This document shows, in pieces, positions 49,702-59,480 of a DNA stretch of 64,000 nt. Below the pieces are notes generated by a model. That model did no database searches. It worked only from the letters and a program-made list of their open reading frames with translations, and was not told the origin of the DNA. Position 1 is the stretch's first letter. Each line of letters begins with the position of its first letter. The stretch comes from Isochrysis galbana (Eukaryota > Haptophyta > Isochrysidales > Isochrysidaceae): the NCBI GenBank assembly GCA_018136815.1, contig CM030934.1, positions 1,874,695-1,938,694 of the forward strand. Direction: 5' to 3'. A program made the translations under genes and the position numbers.

Positions 49702-51099
49702 TGTTGTATTCCTGCCCATCTGAAGGCTGTAGGCATGAATATTCGTGTAAGGTACGCGCTCACAATTACAATTGAACAGTTCCCCGTGTTGCCACTGACG
49801 CACAAGACACACAGATTCGGATTCCCCATGGTCTCAAGTCCAGGTTTGCAGATTTTGGTCTCGAAATTTGCGATTCGAATTTTGTTTTTGCTGTTACTAT
49901 AATTGTTGGCTCGTTTAAGGTAATAAACCGGCATGACTTCGACTTCTCGTTCCGCAGTTGCTCTGCGAGACTCTCTCTCTCTCTCTCTCCGTCCTCCTCT
50001 CCTCGGCCGACGGAGGGAAGTTTCGTCCAAAACATTCTCCGGTCCCAGGATGTTCCGTGGGGGTCTCTCTGCGCTCCGCGAGGGAAAGGACGCGATCTCG
50101 CTCCGAGATCACCCTCGCGCCCTCCCACGCTGCCCCGCCGTGCCCTCGGTCCCTCGCCCCCCGCGGCAGGTTCTTTCCCTCGGCGTGCCATCCGTCGCCT
50201 CCGGCCGTTATATTATTCCCCCCCCCCGCGCGAGGTTCTTCTCCTCCGCGCGCGGTTCGTTTCCTCCGGCCGTCGTTCGTTCCCCCCCCGCGCGCGCTGT
50301 TTCCCCCCCCTCGCTTCGATTCCTCTCGCGATTCCTTCGATGATTGCCTCCATCTCGTCCGTTCTTCTTCGCGATTCTCGCGGAGGGGGTACCGATGTTT
50401 AACGTTAGTTTCGCCGCGTTTTCGGTGAAAGAAAGGAAGAACGAATGGCACGCGCCCCGCGTCTCGCGTCTTGTTTCGTCGCCCCTTGCTCGTCGCTTGT
50501 CTAGAAGTTCTCTCTGCACATCGCCTTCTTCCCCCCGCGCGAGTTTGGACCTCTCCTCGACCCTCCGCGTTGGCTTCAGCGGACGAGTTTTCACTTTAAC
50601 GATAGTTTGAACCCTTCGTTTGCGTAGTTTTGCGCTCTCTTTCCGTATTTCTTCGCGCATGACGAGCGATCGCGACCTCAGCCTTTGTCGCACGGGGAGG
50701 GTTTGTTTATCGTATGATTCCGGAGTGTTTACGTTAGTTTTCTGAGCCCAAGGTCGTTGGGGTTTGGGTTTCTTGTGAGTGTTTTTGTAGCAACTTCGTC
50801 GAGTCCCACCGTGTTCCCAAGCGAGTCCCCCCGAGTTCCCGAGTCTATACCCCGAGTCAACGAGTCAATACCAGCCAAGCACGCGCCTGAGCCACCCCCA
50901 GTCGCCTGCCACCACCTCCCACAAGCCTCCTTCCACACTTCCGCGCCCTCCGTGCGTCGTGCGTCGTGCGTCGATCACCATGCCCGTAGTCACCCCCGAG
51001 GAAAGCTCCATGAGCTCCCCGCAAGAACCGCATTCCGCGCTAGCTGCCGGCGCGCCCTCGCAGGCCATCTCCAAGAGTGAGATGAGCCTTGCTCTGACA
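49702..51099 (+). repeat. 3' LTR of the chromovirus
   Basis: It starts TGTTGTATTCCTGCC after the polypurine tract AAGTCGGGGGG and ends GCTCTGACA, followed by the target duplication TGGGC. It includes the duplicate gag start at 50980, which here would run 61 codons into flanking DNA and stop. Confidence 0.96.
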
Positions 51100-51271
51100 T
51101 GGGCTCAAATTCAAATCTGGTTCTGCTTCTGGTTCGCCGCCGATTTTTGTTCGTCTCGAAACTGAAACTCGAAATTTTCAAAGATTTAAAATTTGAGCTT
51201 TATTTTTACTATTACGGAAATTGTCGACTCGTTTAAAGTTAAGATAAGCAATGCAAAAAAATGTCGGACGC

Positions 51272-52636
51272 TCAAGTGAGTAGGATTTTGCGCGGGAAGT
51301 CGAATGAGTTGAATGAACCTTGTTTGGGTGCCACGTATAAGTGGTAGACTTCTTTTTTACCTTGGGTTACGAGGACCCCTTCTTTCGTGAGGATCTTGGT
51401 CCGCTCTTGGTTGCCTTGGATGAAATAGAAGCCTTGATGCCTTGATTCTCGACCGCTTTGGCGAGAGAGCTGATAGTGATGAGGCTTTTCAGCTCGAATT
51501 TGTAGTTTCGCACCACGAGGTGCGCCGAGACGTCTCTGAAGGCCCCGGCTATCGCCTTGTCCGACGCCCGTGGGAGGCTCTTGGTTTTCTCGTCGAGGGT
51601 TTGGTATTTGACCGCTCTCGGGCACGGGCACGGGATGCCCGCCTTGCGGAAATCCGCCACGTCCTTGTACATTTCGCGAAATTGGTTGGCGCAATCCGCC
51701 GTTACCAGGATCTCCCACGGGCCGGAGGCGCTTTTGGACAAGAAGCCTGGCTCGAGGTCCACGCCCTCGAGCTTGTTGAGGTGTGCGGTGATGGCGCCGA
51801 GGGTCTCTTCGTCCTTGGCCTTGTGGCCCTTTTCGTACGCCGTGAAGGTGATGATGATTTTTTGATCGATAGGAAACTCCGCCTCCTCCTCGTGCATGGG
51901 CTCGAGGTCTTCGTCCAGGAGGGCCACCTGTGCGGCCGGGGTGGGAGGTGGGGTTAGTCCCGTGTGTGGTCTAGTTTCGACGGGTTCCATGGGGCTCGTT
52001 GAGTGTTGAGTCCGCGCCGGTGTCGCCCTTCTTTGAGGGTTTTTTGGGCTGAGTATTTGGTGTTGGCTTGTGTTTGTGTTGGTGCCTATTGTGTTGGGCT
52101 TCTTGGGCCCTTGTTGTGTACAGCGTTCTCTCGTTCGAGTCGCGTTCGTCCGCTCGCCCTTCAGCCTTGCTGGATGGCACTCCCTTCGTTCCGTCCCTCG
52201 TGCTGTTCCGGTCGCCCTTCATGGGGGTCCACATCTGCTTCTTGTTTGGCCCTGTGGTGTTGTACGTCTTTCCCCCTCTGGGGTTTTGCTCATGATGGTG
52301 CCGGGCCGACACCTCGCGCCGGAGCGCGAGGGCGGTACCACGGCTGTGTAGGGTCCAGGCCCGGGGGCCTTCCCTGATGGAGCGTCCCTCTGGTGTGTTG
52401 TGTCTGGTGTGGCTGTGGGTGGTGGTTTGTGTGTGCAGCATGTTGTCTATCAGCATGTGGGCCGTGTTCTCTCTGATCTCGGCGTTGTGCGGGCGGGGCC
52501 CGCTGGCTCTTGTGCCCACCTGGCTGGGGGGGTCGTCCTGGCGCGGTCGCTTCGGCGACAGCGGCGTGTCAGTGAAGCCTTCGTCCATCTCGGCGAGGGC
52601 AGCGGCAGCGAGGGAGGGCGGCGGCGCGCGCTCCAT
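51272..52636 (-). pseudogene. Putative LINE ORF1-like coding region, frameshifted
   Basis: On minus, a frame starts at 52636 (MERAPPPSLAAAALAEMDEGF, then LSPKRPRQ, a nuclear-localisation-like patch) and runs to 51971; a second frame (51990 to 51272) overlaps it by 20 bp. The second part has ordinary protein composition (FPIDQKIIITFTAYEKG, GPWEILVTADCANQFREMY), possibly an RRM-like fold. The 8.1-kb copy starts in the same way. I read both as pieces of one nucleic-acid-binding ORF1 interrupted by a frameshift. No RT follows; the sequence reaches the 3' flank of the chromovirus near 51105. The identification as LINE ORF1 is inference. Confidence 0.4.
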
Positions 52637-52940
52637 GACCCTATCAGTTTACTGATAGTTGTTGGTCTACCAAATGAAGGCAAACAACCTTGTGCCTGCA
52701 TGGGAGGTGAGGGCGGCGGGGCCATATCGACGTCGTGATCGGGTGGTGCGGCGGCCTGCGAGCGCTTCGGCTCCGGCGGCTTGGGTCGGCCTCCGTGGGG
52801 CGTCGTGGCGGCGGGGGGCTGGGGGCTGGGACTGGGAGGGGGAGCGGGAGCGGTCGGCGCGCGCGCTCCATCGCCCATCGCCCATCGCTGAAACTATAAC
52901 GATAGTTTTTGACCATGGCAACCAACTATAAAGTTAGTTC
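52637..52940. mobile_element. Three hairpins marking dispersed-repeat ends (52.64-52.94 kb)
   Basis: Hairpin one has arms 52641-52648 / 52651-52658; hairpin two 52892-52897 / 52902-52907; hairpin three 52919-52927 / 52932-52940. Hairpins two and three are 11 bp apart. Hairpins one and two/three are each preceded on + by GCGCGCGCTCCAT. The ATCGCCC unit is repeated just before hairpin two. These are ends of two neighbouring copies of the hairpin family. Confidence 0.6.
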
Positions 52941-53029
52941 AGGTGGCCCCCCGTGGAGGTTTTGTATTGGGCATCGCGCCACGGTCAAAAAATGCAGCCC
53001 AGCCCTCACCCTTACCCTTACCAATAGTT

Positions 53030-53054
53030 AAAAAATCCCTGTTTGACCGCCCTA
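53030..53054. repeat. Right-end terminal repeat of the 31.6-kb TIR family
   Basis: Reverse complement from 53054: TAGGGCGGTCAAACAGGGAT, followed by TTTTTAA and, further in, a CATTTTTTGACCGTG segment shared with the right end at 33667. No matching left end is visible upstream, so the copy is incomplete or interrupted by the chromovirus and other insertions. Confidence 0.75.
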
Positions 53055-53339
53055 CCTAGTATTTGCAGGCCCCAGCACCGTATTTCTCATCCAAGGTCTC
53101 GGCGCCGTGCGCCGTGCCGTGCTGCTTGCCGGGTCCTCCCGTACGAACATGACGAACCCATGTTTCCCATGCAAGACGTAGGCCCGTAGGCCCCTGTGTC
53201 GTCTGTCGTCTGCCGTCGCTGCGTCGCTGCTGCGGGTCGTCCCCAGCCTTGTGTCTTGTGTAGAGGGTATCGACTCCTTCTCTACGTTTTAGCCGGGAGA
53301 AAGGACGAGGTGCCGCGGTGCCCCCAGCCGCCACCCCCA
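53055..53339. other. Dispersed-repeat segment, no gene
   Basis: The first ~40 bp are the reverse complement of about 25480-25517 (shared GAAATACGGTGC, GGGGCCTGCAAATAC). The rest shows no gene. Confidence 0.4.
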
Positions 53340-53720
53340 CCGAGAGAGTACCCCCCCCCCCCCCCCCCCCCCCCCCTTCCTCCCCCCTCCCCCCCCCCCC
53401 CCCTTCCTCCCCCCTCCCCCCCCCCCCCCTTCCTCCCCCCTCCCCCCCCCCTTCCTCCCCCCCCCCCTTCCTCCCCCCTCCCCCGCCCCCTTCCCTCTCC
53501 CCCTCCCCCCTTCCCCCCTCCCCCTTCTCTCCCCCCCCCCCCCCCTCTCCCCCTCTCCCCCCCTCCCCCCCCCCCTCTCCTCCCCCCGCCCCTTCCCCCT
53601 TCTCTACCCCCCCCCCGCCCCCCCCCGCCCCCCCCCGCCCCCCCCCCGCCGAACCCCCCCTCCCCCCCCCCCGACGCTGTGAGCGCCCCCCCCCCCCTTC
53701 CCCTCTCTCCCCTCCTCCCA
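53340..53720 (+). repeat. Near-pure C/T tract of about 380 bp
   Basis: Runs of 6-25 C separated by TT or T, with a few G late in the tract. The minus strand is therefore a very long G-run array with strong quadruplex potential. It lies about 160 bp before the start codon at 53881. Exact length is likely unreliable in the assembly. Confidence 0.9.
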
Positions 53721-53880
53721 CCTCCCCCCCTTCCGGCACGCCCCTTGCTGCACGCTCTGCGCCACCACCCTCTCGACACGTTCATGCCGGCGACCCCACC
53801 GCCCAGATCTGCGCCGCTCTCTTCGCTCAGCACACCCACTCACTCACCGTGGCGTTCACGCGCCGCAGGTCGCTCACACC

Positions 53881-54131
53881 ATGGCTTTCGGCATCATGAA
53901 CACGCGGCGATACGTGCTGGTCTACGCGACCCTTGCGGCCCTCTTCATCAACTGCTGCTCCCTCTACTGGACAATGTGGTCTGTCTTGACCATGTCACTC
54001 TTCATGCTGCTCATCACAGATTTCATGTTCTTTGAGGTGGGTTGCCTCACGCGTGCACCCCGAATCTCTTCCAAGCATCCACGGTGGTGGCTCATTGACG
54101 ACCGGCCACTGTCGCAGGACTCGGAATTTTG
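53881..54131 (+). CDS. Small membrane protein, first exon(s); unrecognised
   Basis: From the ATG at 53881 the frame encodes MAFGIMNTRRYVLVYATLAA and two adjoining hydrophobic helices (VLVYATLAALFINCC and MWSVLTMSLFMLLITDFMFF). I do not recognise the family. TTTGAG|GTGGGT at 54037 is an excellent splice donor and GTCGCAG at 54111-54117 a good acceptor (81 bp, in frame). A 14-bp micro-exon ends at a second strong donor, GTAAGC, at 54132. An acceptor TGCAG near 54285 leads into a frame that reads GLLDAISSDREHEYDRMYRA, but the phases do not join cleanly in my hands. The helices and splice signals argue for a real gene; the exon structure beyond 54036 is unresolved. Confidence 0.5.
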
Positions 54132-55589
54132 GTAAGCCGTCGACTTGAACTCGCGGATGTCCTCTGTGGCTTTTGTCTCCTGGCCGTGGGCTCGCCAACT
54201 GGCTCCCCATGGCCACTCTGCTCCGTGGCAAACCACCTTGCCTCCCGTCTATACCAAACCCCATGCACTGAACTCGAATGCAGGCCTCCTCGATGCGATT
54301 TCATCAGATCGTGAGCATGAATACGATCGCATGTATCGCGCATTGCCGTGCCGTTTCGTGAAGCGCACAGCAGTTTTCGTCAATCCTTCATATGCTGCAG
54401 ATGTCCTCAATGCTTGCAGTTCAATTCTTGGTCACTGTGGTGCTTGCATGACGCACCAAGGCATCTCGTCTCGGAAATTCATGAATAAAAATGGCTAGAA
54501 GGACGGTCCCGGTCGGTGCAACAACTGGCTGACGGAAAGTGAGGCTATGGTTTTCGTCGGTCTGCGCCTCAACACGTGAGGAGTCGTGGCACCAATCCAA
54601 GTCATCTTGTAGTCATTGGTTAGCATTGTGAACTCTTGTTCAACAGGCTGTCGAGGCTGCTGTTGGTGCTGACAGCGGGTGGGCACGGCCTGGGCATTCT
54701 CATCCGTCTAGGTTGGTTTGCGCTCGGATCGGGGTGGTGTCGTGTCAACTGGGCGGCGTGCGTTGTTGTCGTTGTCGATGTAGGATGTGGTAGTAGTAGA
54801 CGGTGAGCGTCCTTGGTGTGGTGTGGTTCTCTCGGTGTGGCCTTTGTCCTCCCTTCGGTTGGCGTTGTCATTCGCTCGTTATCGTGCCCAACATTACTGG
54901 TGCTAGTTTGCACAGCTTGCAATTGCAATAATTTTGTTGTTGTCATTGATTGTTCGCCGTGACAAGCATGTCGCATCCGCGATCGACCGTTTCCGTTTTG
55001 TTTTAGAAGTCGCCTACGGTTCTATGCCCCCTCCTTGCAGGCTGGTCACCGTCGGAGAATCTTGCTACATCCTACATTCGCCTGCTTGGCCCCTCGCCAC
55101 CTTTGTCGCCTACCTTGTCGCCTGCTTTGCCCCTCGCCGCCTCTGAGTTACCTCCTTACCTCCTTGCGTGCTGCGTGCCCCTACCCCTACGACCGCTAGC
55201 CCTATCTATCGTTTTTGGGTTATGTGTTATGTGTTATGTCGTGCGTTCAGGTATCGCCGGTCCAAGGGTCCGCCCCCTTGCGCGACCCTGATCTCCCCTC
55301 AGGTGTTGGCCGTTGCATTATATCGTGGCGCTGTTCTACTTCGGTCTTCATCAATTCACTTATGTATGGCTTTTCGAAAGGTTCCTTCCCTCTTCCCTAT
55401 CCCTGTGTGTGCGTAACTGTAACTGTAACTATCGACTGTGGCACTGCGGCACTGTCGCCCCGTCGGATCGTCCGTCGCCCGTCGCTCTCTTGTCGGCATT
55501 CTCTTCCTTGATTGGTCTGTCACCAAGTCTCTGTGCGTTCCGTGCTGAAGATACGAAAGTGTGGGGAGTGTTGATGTGACTGTGGGGCG
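54132..55589. other. Region downstream of the membrane-protein exon
   Basis: 54145-54498 has an open + frame that may hold the next exon(s) of the 53881 gene. From about 54500 to 55589 I see no coding signal; the sequence is pyrimidine- and TGT-rich, with short repeats such as CGCCTGCTTTGGCCCCTCGCC near 55078-55140 and CTGTAA near 55417-55430. Confidence 0.35.
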
Positions 55590-56132
55590 GTGTCATTAGT
55601 CCGTCGGATTCTATCCGTTCTGTTGTGTATCGTTCGTCGTTCGTCGCTCTCGCTCTCGTTCTGCTCGTTCCCGTTCTCGTCCCTCATTCTCAACACTCCA
55701 TTCGTACCAAACCTCAACCTCAACCTCAGCCTCAGCCTATCCCTCGCCAATCGCCCAGCCATGTCCGCTCCGTCGTCGCGCTCGCCCTCGCCCAAGCCCG
55801 TCCTCTCGCCTTCCTTGGGTGGCAGGAGCAAGTGGTCAAGCCCGCCATTCCACCACTCCCTGCCGTTTCCGCCGCGCCTCCCGCCGATCGTTCCGTTCCG
55901 GGTCTCCTCGCATATCGAGTCAGTGGTCATGCTCGATCCGTCAGGTGTAGAATCCAAGTCGATGCGTCCCGCGCCGGGCCCGCCAAAGGGGCCCAAAGCC
56001 CCTCCTCCTGCAGAAGGCAGCGGGCCTCGTGCCCGCTCTGCCACCGGCTCCCCGGAGGGGAATCGGAAATCGGAGCCTGAGGGGGAGGGCACGAGGCGCC
56101 TCCCCCATGTGAACTAAGTACAAACTTAGTTC
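55590..56132. mobile_element. Composite: family B LTR/gag start followed by a hairpin end
   Basis: On + at 55620-55800 the sequence resembles family B (CGTTCGTCGCTCTCGCTCTC), and an ATG at 55761 opens MSAPSSRSPSPKPVLSPS, paralogous to MSFSPPSSPSLKP at 7415 and 13452. The block ends with a perfect hairpin (56111-56119 / 56124-56132, loop ACAA) next to GAGGCGCCTC and CCCCCATGTG. As at 7-8 kb, a gag start and a hairpin end occur together, so the two may be parts of one composite non-autonomous element. Confidence 0.45.
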
Positions 56133-56557
56133 CCTTTTGCGTTGTATTTCATCGGTGTTGAGGGGTCGGCCCATGTGCACTACGTTGGGCCTACACGCTT
56201 TGCATGTGAATATTGGCTATCGCCGGCAAACCCACTCTGGCTCCGATGCTACACACACACACGACACATTCTCCTGCCCTACAATTTCCCGTACTCTTTT
56301 AACGTTATTCCGGTGGCGTTGACGCGCAGCTGCTTTCTGTTGTGGTTGCACTTGAAATTTGCTTTGCCTTCTGCATCACATTGATATGATAGATTTGTCA
56401 GGTTGGGCTCGTAGGCTCTGCGGTGCTACGGAACTCGACCCACCTTCGTTTGTTTCGCTGCGGTGGTTTGTTCAACTACATCATGACCCTTTCTGGGACG
56501 CCGCTGCATAGCTAGCGGGTGGCCTATTCGCAGCAAATCGCCGCTCACAGGAGATAA
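56133..56557. other. Intergenic, downstream of the lipoate ligase gene
   Basis: No gene recognised. The lipoate ligase gene on minus ends at 56558, so the adjoining bases are its 3' UTR. Confidence 0.35.
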
Positions 56558-57439
56558 TCATATGAGCTCATCTGGCTCGAGCTGCCTCGTTACCCTTCTG
56601 TGTGGCAGGGCGAGCACGTCGTCCACCTCATCCAATTCCACCGGCACAAGCTCCCACCGTCTGGAGACGGCCTCCACGAGCGCCTCATCAAACTCATCGC
56701 GGCAAGGCAGTGTCTTCCCCAACCCACGGACGAAGCTGCTGTGCGGGCGCTGCGCGCGGTAATCGGGCTGCCGTTTGGGCATCTGTAGCAGCCCCATCCG
56801 CTCTAGGTCATAGTCCCAGAGCAGCGACGTGTGGTGCAGCCAGCGCTTGCCAGAGATGGACTGCGCATTGCCGCCGAATTTGAGGTCGCCGTCTGGTGTA
56901 CTCAGGCAGTAGTCGTTGGCGCGTACCACAAAGTTGCTCGCGCCGCAGCCGCGAAGCGCATCATCGTACACTCCTGCAGTCCATGAAAGGATCGGCTCTG
57001 GGTAGGCGCCGACATGCGGCTCGGCCTCTGCGGCGCAGATAAAGGTAGCGAACAGGGTGTCAGCATCGGAGATGATCGTTCCGCCGCCGCTGAAACGGCG
57101 AATCACGGGCACGCCCCGTGCGCGCACCGCGCTGGAGTGGATCATCTCTGCTGGTTTGCCCGAGATGCCGAGCACAACAGCCTGCGCGTCCTCATGGGCA
57201 GCAGCGCGTACGCTGGCGTCGGCGGACAGGTCCCAGCGGTTTGTGAGGAACCAGGAGCGAGAGTCTGCACGGAACAGCGCCTCCTCGATCTGCAGCATAC
57301 GCAGCACTGGAGTGTTGCGCAGCCGAAGCCACAGAGCGCGGCCCCTCATCGATCGGCGCGGACTCGCCGACAGAGAGGGAGAGGGAGAGAGAGGGGGAGA
57401 GAGGGGGGCGGGGGAGGGGAGGGGAGAGAGAGAGAGCAA
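56558..57439 (-). CDS. Lipoate-protein ligase / lipoyltransferase (BPL-LplA-LipB superfamily)
   Basis: Members attach lipoate, or transfer lipoyl from lipoyl-AMP, to E2 subunits and GCV-H, usually in mitochondria. Signatures: LRNTPVLRMLQIEEALFR, VVLGISGKPAEMI, the lipoyl-AMP-binding VPVIRRFSGGGTIISDADT (from about residue 109), VRANDYCLSTPDGDLKFGGNAQ with the KFGGNAQ lysine motif (about 180-190), and HHTSLLWDYDLERM. This combination resembles the plant/algal LplA-like group. From the ATG at 57439 the protein has 293 residues; its first 30 are Ser/Pro/Leu-rich with two arginines and could be a mitochondrial presequence. They are also just translation of a CT repeat, so the ATG at 57349 (263 residues) is an equal candidate. 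No intron is evident. A C-terminal lipoate-accepting accessory domain is not seen. Confidence 0.92.
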   Translation of the reverse strand: MLSLSPLPSPAPLSPPLSPSPSLSASPRRSMRGRALWLRLRNTPVLRMLQIEEALFRADSRSWFLTNRWDLSADASVRAAAHEDAQAVVLGISGKPAEMIHSSAVRARGVPVIRRFSGGGTIISDADTLFATFICAAEAEPHVGAYPEPILSWTAGVYDDALRGCGASNFVVRANDYCLSTPDGDLKFGGNAQSISGKRWLHHTSLLWDYDLERMGLLQMPKRQPDYRAQRPHSSFVRGLGKTLPCRDEFDEALVEAVSRRWELVPVELDEVDDVLALPHRRVTRQLEPDELI

Positions 57440-57440
57440 A
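57373..57440. repeat. GA (CT on gene strand) tract at the lipoate ligase start
   Basis: GA/GGGA repeats overlap the possible presequence codons and lie just upstream of the conservative start at 57349. The tract is shorter than the others but in the same position relative to the gene. Confidence 0.75.
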
Positions 57441-57559
57441 GTACACAGTGTTTGTCACGTCTGTGAGTGAGATGAAGCATGAAGCCCCAAAAAACCTTAA
57501 GATCGCTCACTGTAATCGCCTCAACTACTGACTACTACTATCTAGTAGTACTCCTACGT

Positions 57560-57660
57560 ACAATAGCCATCGGGTATCGGGGGATTTTCGCGGCCCCCCG
57601 ATAGCTAGCTGTTGGGGGGGGCTGTTGGCGATCGGGAAAACATAATTTCCTCCGAGGCCT
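57560..57660. repeat. GATAGCTA/ATCGGG palindromic repeat block
   Basis: It contains CATCGGGTATCGGGGGATTT, CCCCCCGATAGCTAGCTG and CTGTTGGCGATCGGGAAAA, matching in reverse complement parts of the palindrome cluster at 6570-6660 (TTTTCCCGATCGCCAACAG). It lies about 120 bp upstream of the lipoate ligase start. Confidence 0.7.
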
Positions 57661-58397
57661 AAAGTAGCCGGGAAACACGTGTTGACCGTGATTCTACAAA
57701 AGCCAAAGACAGCCGTGTTTTGCCGTGTTTCAAACCCAAACCCCCTCACCCCCTCCAGTTTGGCCGCCGTGGTTGAAGCAACTAGCCTGTGGCTAGCGGC
57801 GTGTCCGCGCGCCCTGCGCGCGGCGCGCTGCCGTGCGCACCAAGCAACGAGCGCCGCCAGGCGCGCCGCGCCGCATGTAGCGGGCGCGCGCGCTGCAGCT
57901 ACAGCAAAAGACGAACGAACGCTCGTCATCGTATCGTCGTCGCTGTTCCACTCCGCAACATCAGGAGTCCATCTAGCACTTTGCACACGCATCTGCACAT
58001 CCATCGGCTCATGGCAGTAGACAAGCTTATCTGCGACGTGATGGCTCATACTCAACCAAGCTTGCGAGTGACGAGTGAATCTGTGAATCTGTCCATACAC
58101 CTACCAATTTCGTTCCGCAGCAGACGCAGACGCAGACGCTGGTTGTGATGTTGTGACAAAAGTTGCAGTGCCAAAGCCGCAAGCAAGGGAACATGCTTAC
58201 CGTAGACGCTCCACCAGTGAGAAGGCGCCACCACCTTAGCATTTTCGAGTGCAGACGGCCGAGAGCAGGCGCTTGCGCCATTCTTGAAGCATGGCGAATT
58301 CACTTATCCCTTACTTGCGCAACTCTTTTCACATGACCTCGGCCGGCTTGAACAGGTGTAATGGCGCCAAGCCTCGTCTTGGTTGGGAGCCATGACC
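57661..58397. other. Intergenic region
   Basis: 57740-57900 is Ala/Arg-codon-like GC-rich sequence on +, with an alternating GCGCGC core. CAGACGCAGACGCAGACGC near 58122 is a small tandem repeat. No gene is supported. Confidence 0.3.
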
Positions 58398-58415
58398 CTA
58401 TCGTTATAACGATAG
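58398..58415. repeat. Perfect 18-bp palindrome, hairpin family end
   Basis: CTATCGTTATAACGATAG, two 9-nt arms without loop, preceded by GAGCCATGACC exactly as at 921-931 and 52631-52640. The rest of this copy is not recognisable. Confidence 0.6.
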
Positions 58416-59039
58416 TTCGCGTTAAGGCACAAGGATAGGGAGTAGGTTAGTCGTTAGTCGTGTTTGTATCGGAGGCTGGGTTACTATGCGAGGTCTGCTT
58501 CTTGTGATTAATAAAACAACTGAGCGTTAGTACCACTACTCCCACCAGCCCGGTACTATCACGACACCCCTCAGCGCACTTGCGAGTGATGGTGCAGACA
58601 CATACACATACATATGCATCCCTACAAATCTCCCCCCTCGCAAACCCCCGGCTCCCATTATAACTCCCCACAAGTTACCATGGGGGAAAACCCAGTGGGG
58701 CGGACCGACCTACGTCGGGCGACCCACCGGGGAAAAACACCGGGGGGGGGGGGGGGGGAGACCTCTCGTCGAGAAGCAGAACGCAGAACGGCCCTTGCAG
58801 CTCGCGCCGCGAGCAGTCCTCGAAGAAATAAATGACTGCGCCCCTCGATACCTGCCACAAGGACGTCTTGAGCCACTCCCTTCTTCTCCCCCTCCTGTCG
58901 CTAGCCGCCCCCCTTCGCCCGTTTGCTAACGCAAACGGGGCCCGTTTCTTACCGCACTCCATCGGGGGGGGGGGGCACATCCCCCCCTCTCCCTCTCTCC
59001 ATTCTCCTCCACCCCTCTCCCTGCGGCGCGTCGCCATGC
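58416..59039. other. Intergenic region with G/C runs
   Basis: No gene recognised. G-runs at about 58742-58759 and 58965-58976; mixed low-complexity frames on both strands. Confidence 0.3.
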
Positions 59040-59405
59040 GGCGCGCCACGGCCTGCTCTCAGAGGGCCTTTGGGAGCTCCCTGAGGGCCAGCAAGGGCAG
59101 CTCAGGGGGCAGTGGAGGCTGGGGCTCAGCCCCAGGCCCCCCGTGCCTCTCCCACGCTTGCCACGCTGGCCCTTGGAGCCTCCCGGTGGCCTCTGTCTGC
59201 CTGGCGACCAGGGGAGGGGGGGGGAGTCAGCTCGAGGGCAGGCCCATGCTGGGCGTGGGAGTGCGAGTCTCGGCCCGCGCCCACTAGGGGTCTGGGCCAG
59301 AGTGTTGATTGCCCAGCCCCTGCCAAAGGGCAGGGGCTGGGGTTGATTGTACGGGCCCACCCCGGGGGGTGTCCGCGATGGAGAGAGGGGGGCGCGAGGC
59401 CCCCA
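59040..59405. mobile_element. Diverged copy of the repeat at 560-930
   Basis: Shares GGCAGTGGAGGCTGGGGCT, CAGCCCCTGCCAAAGGGCAG / CAGCCCCTGCCAGCAGGCAG, GTCCGCGATGGAG / GTCTGCGATGGAG and GAGGCCCCCAT / GGGGCCCCCAT in the same order and spacing as the 98-952 insertion. The CAGCCCCTGCC...GGCAGGGGCTG block is itself a 12-bp inverted repeat in both copies. Its terminal hairpin is missing and replaced by a TIR-family left end at 59410. Confidence 0.7.
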
Positions 59406-59409
59406 TTGA

Positions 59410-59480
59410 TAGGGCGGTCAAACAGTGTTTTTTATTAGGGGTGAAAAAATGACCATCTCAGAATTGAGGAAATTTGAGGA
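59410..59480. repeat. Left-end terminal repeat of the 31.6-kb TIR family
   Basis: TAGGGCGGTCAAACAGTGTT, then TTTTATTAGGGGTGAAAA and an AATTGAGG, parallel to 31617-31680. No right end is found downstream, so this is an incomplete copy abutting the hairpin-family repeat. Confidence 0.7.

Larger units (their letters stand above)
33689..51099 (+). mobile_element. Complete Ty3/gypsy chromovirus with methyltransferase ORF
   Basis: The element is bounded by near-identical LTRs (33689-35087 and 49702-51099), each TG...CA, and flanked by the perfect 5-bp duplication TGGGC (33684-33688 and 51100-51104). Order on +: gag (34968-37733), a separate frame ending in a cytosine-methyltransferase-like domain (open from 37796 to 41083), aspartic protease, RT, RNase H, integrase and chromodomain (to 49437). 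A G-rich polypurine tract (AAGTCGGGGGG) touches the 3' LTR. No obvious tRNA primer site follows the 5' LTR. The 100-N gap and repeated flanks (38579-42105 versus 42206-45727) probably mean the true length is about 13.8 kb. LTR identity implies very recent insertion. It sits 21 bp from the TIR element. Confidence 0.97.

Noticed and set aside
53056-53899. Gly-rich and Pro-rich open frames over the C/T tract
   Set aside because: Pure low-complexity translation in all frames of a homopolymer-like tract.
932-58415. Helitron 3' ends (hairpin near terminus)
   Set aside because: No CTRR terminus follows the hairpins and one copy has a 17-bp target duplication, which Helitrons do not make.
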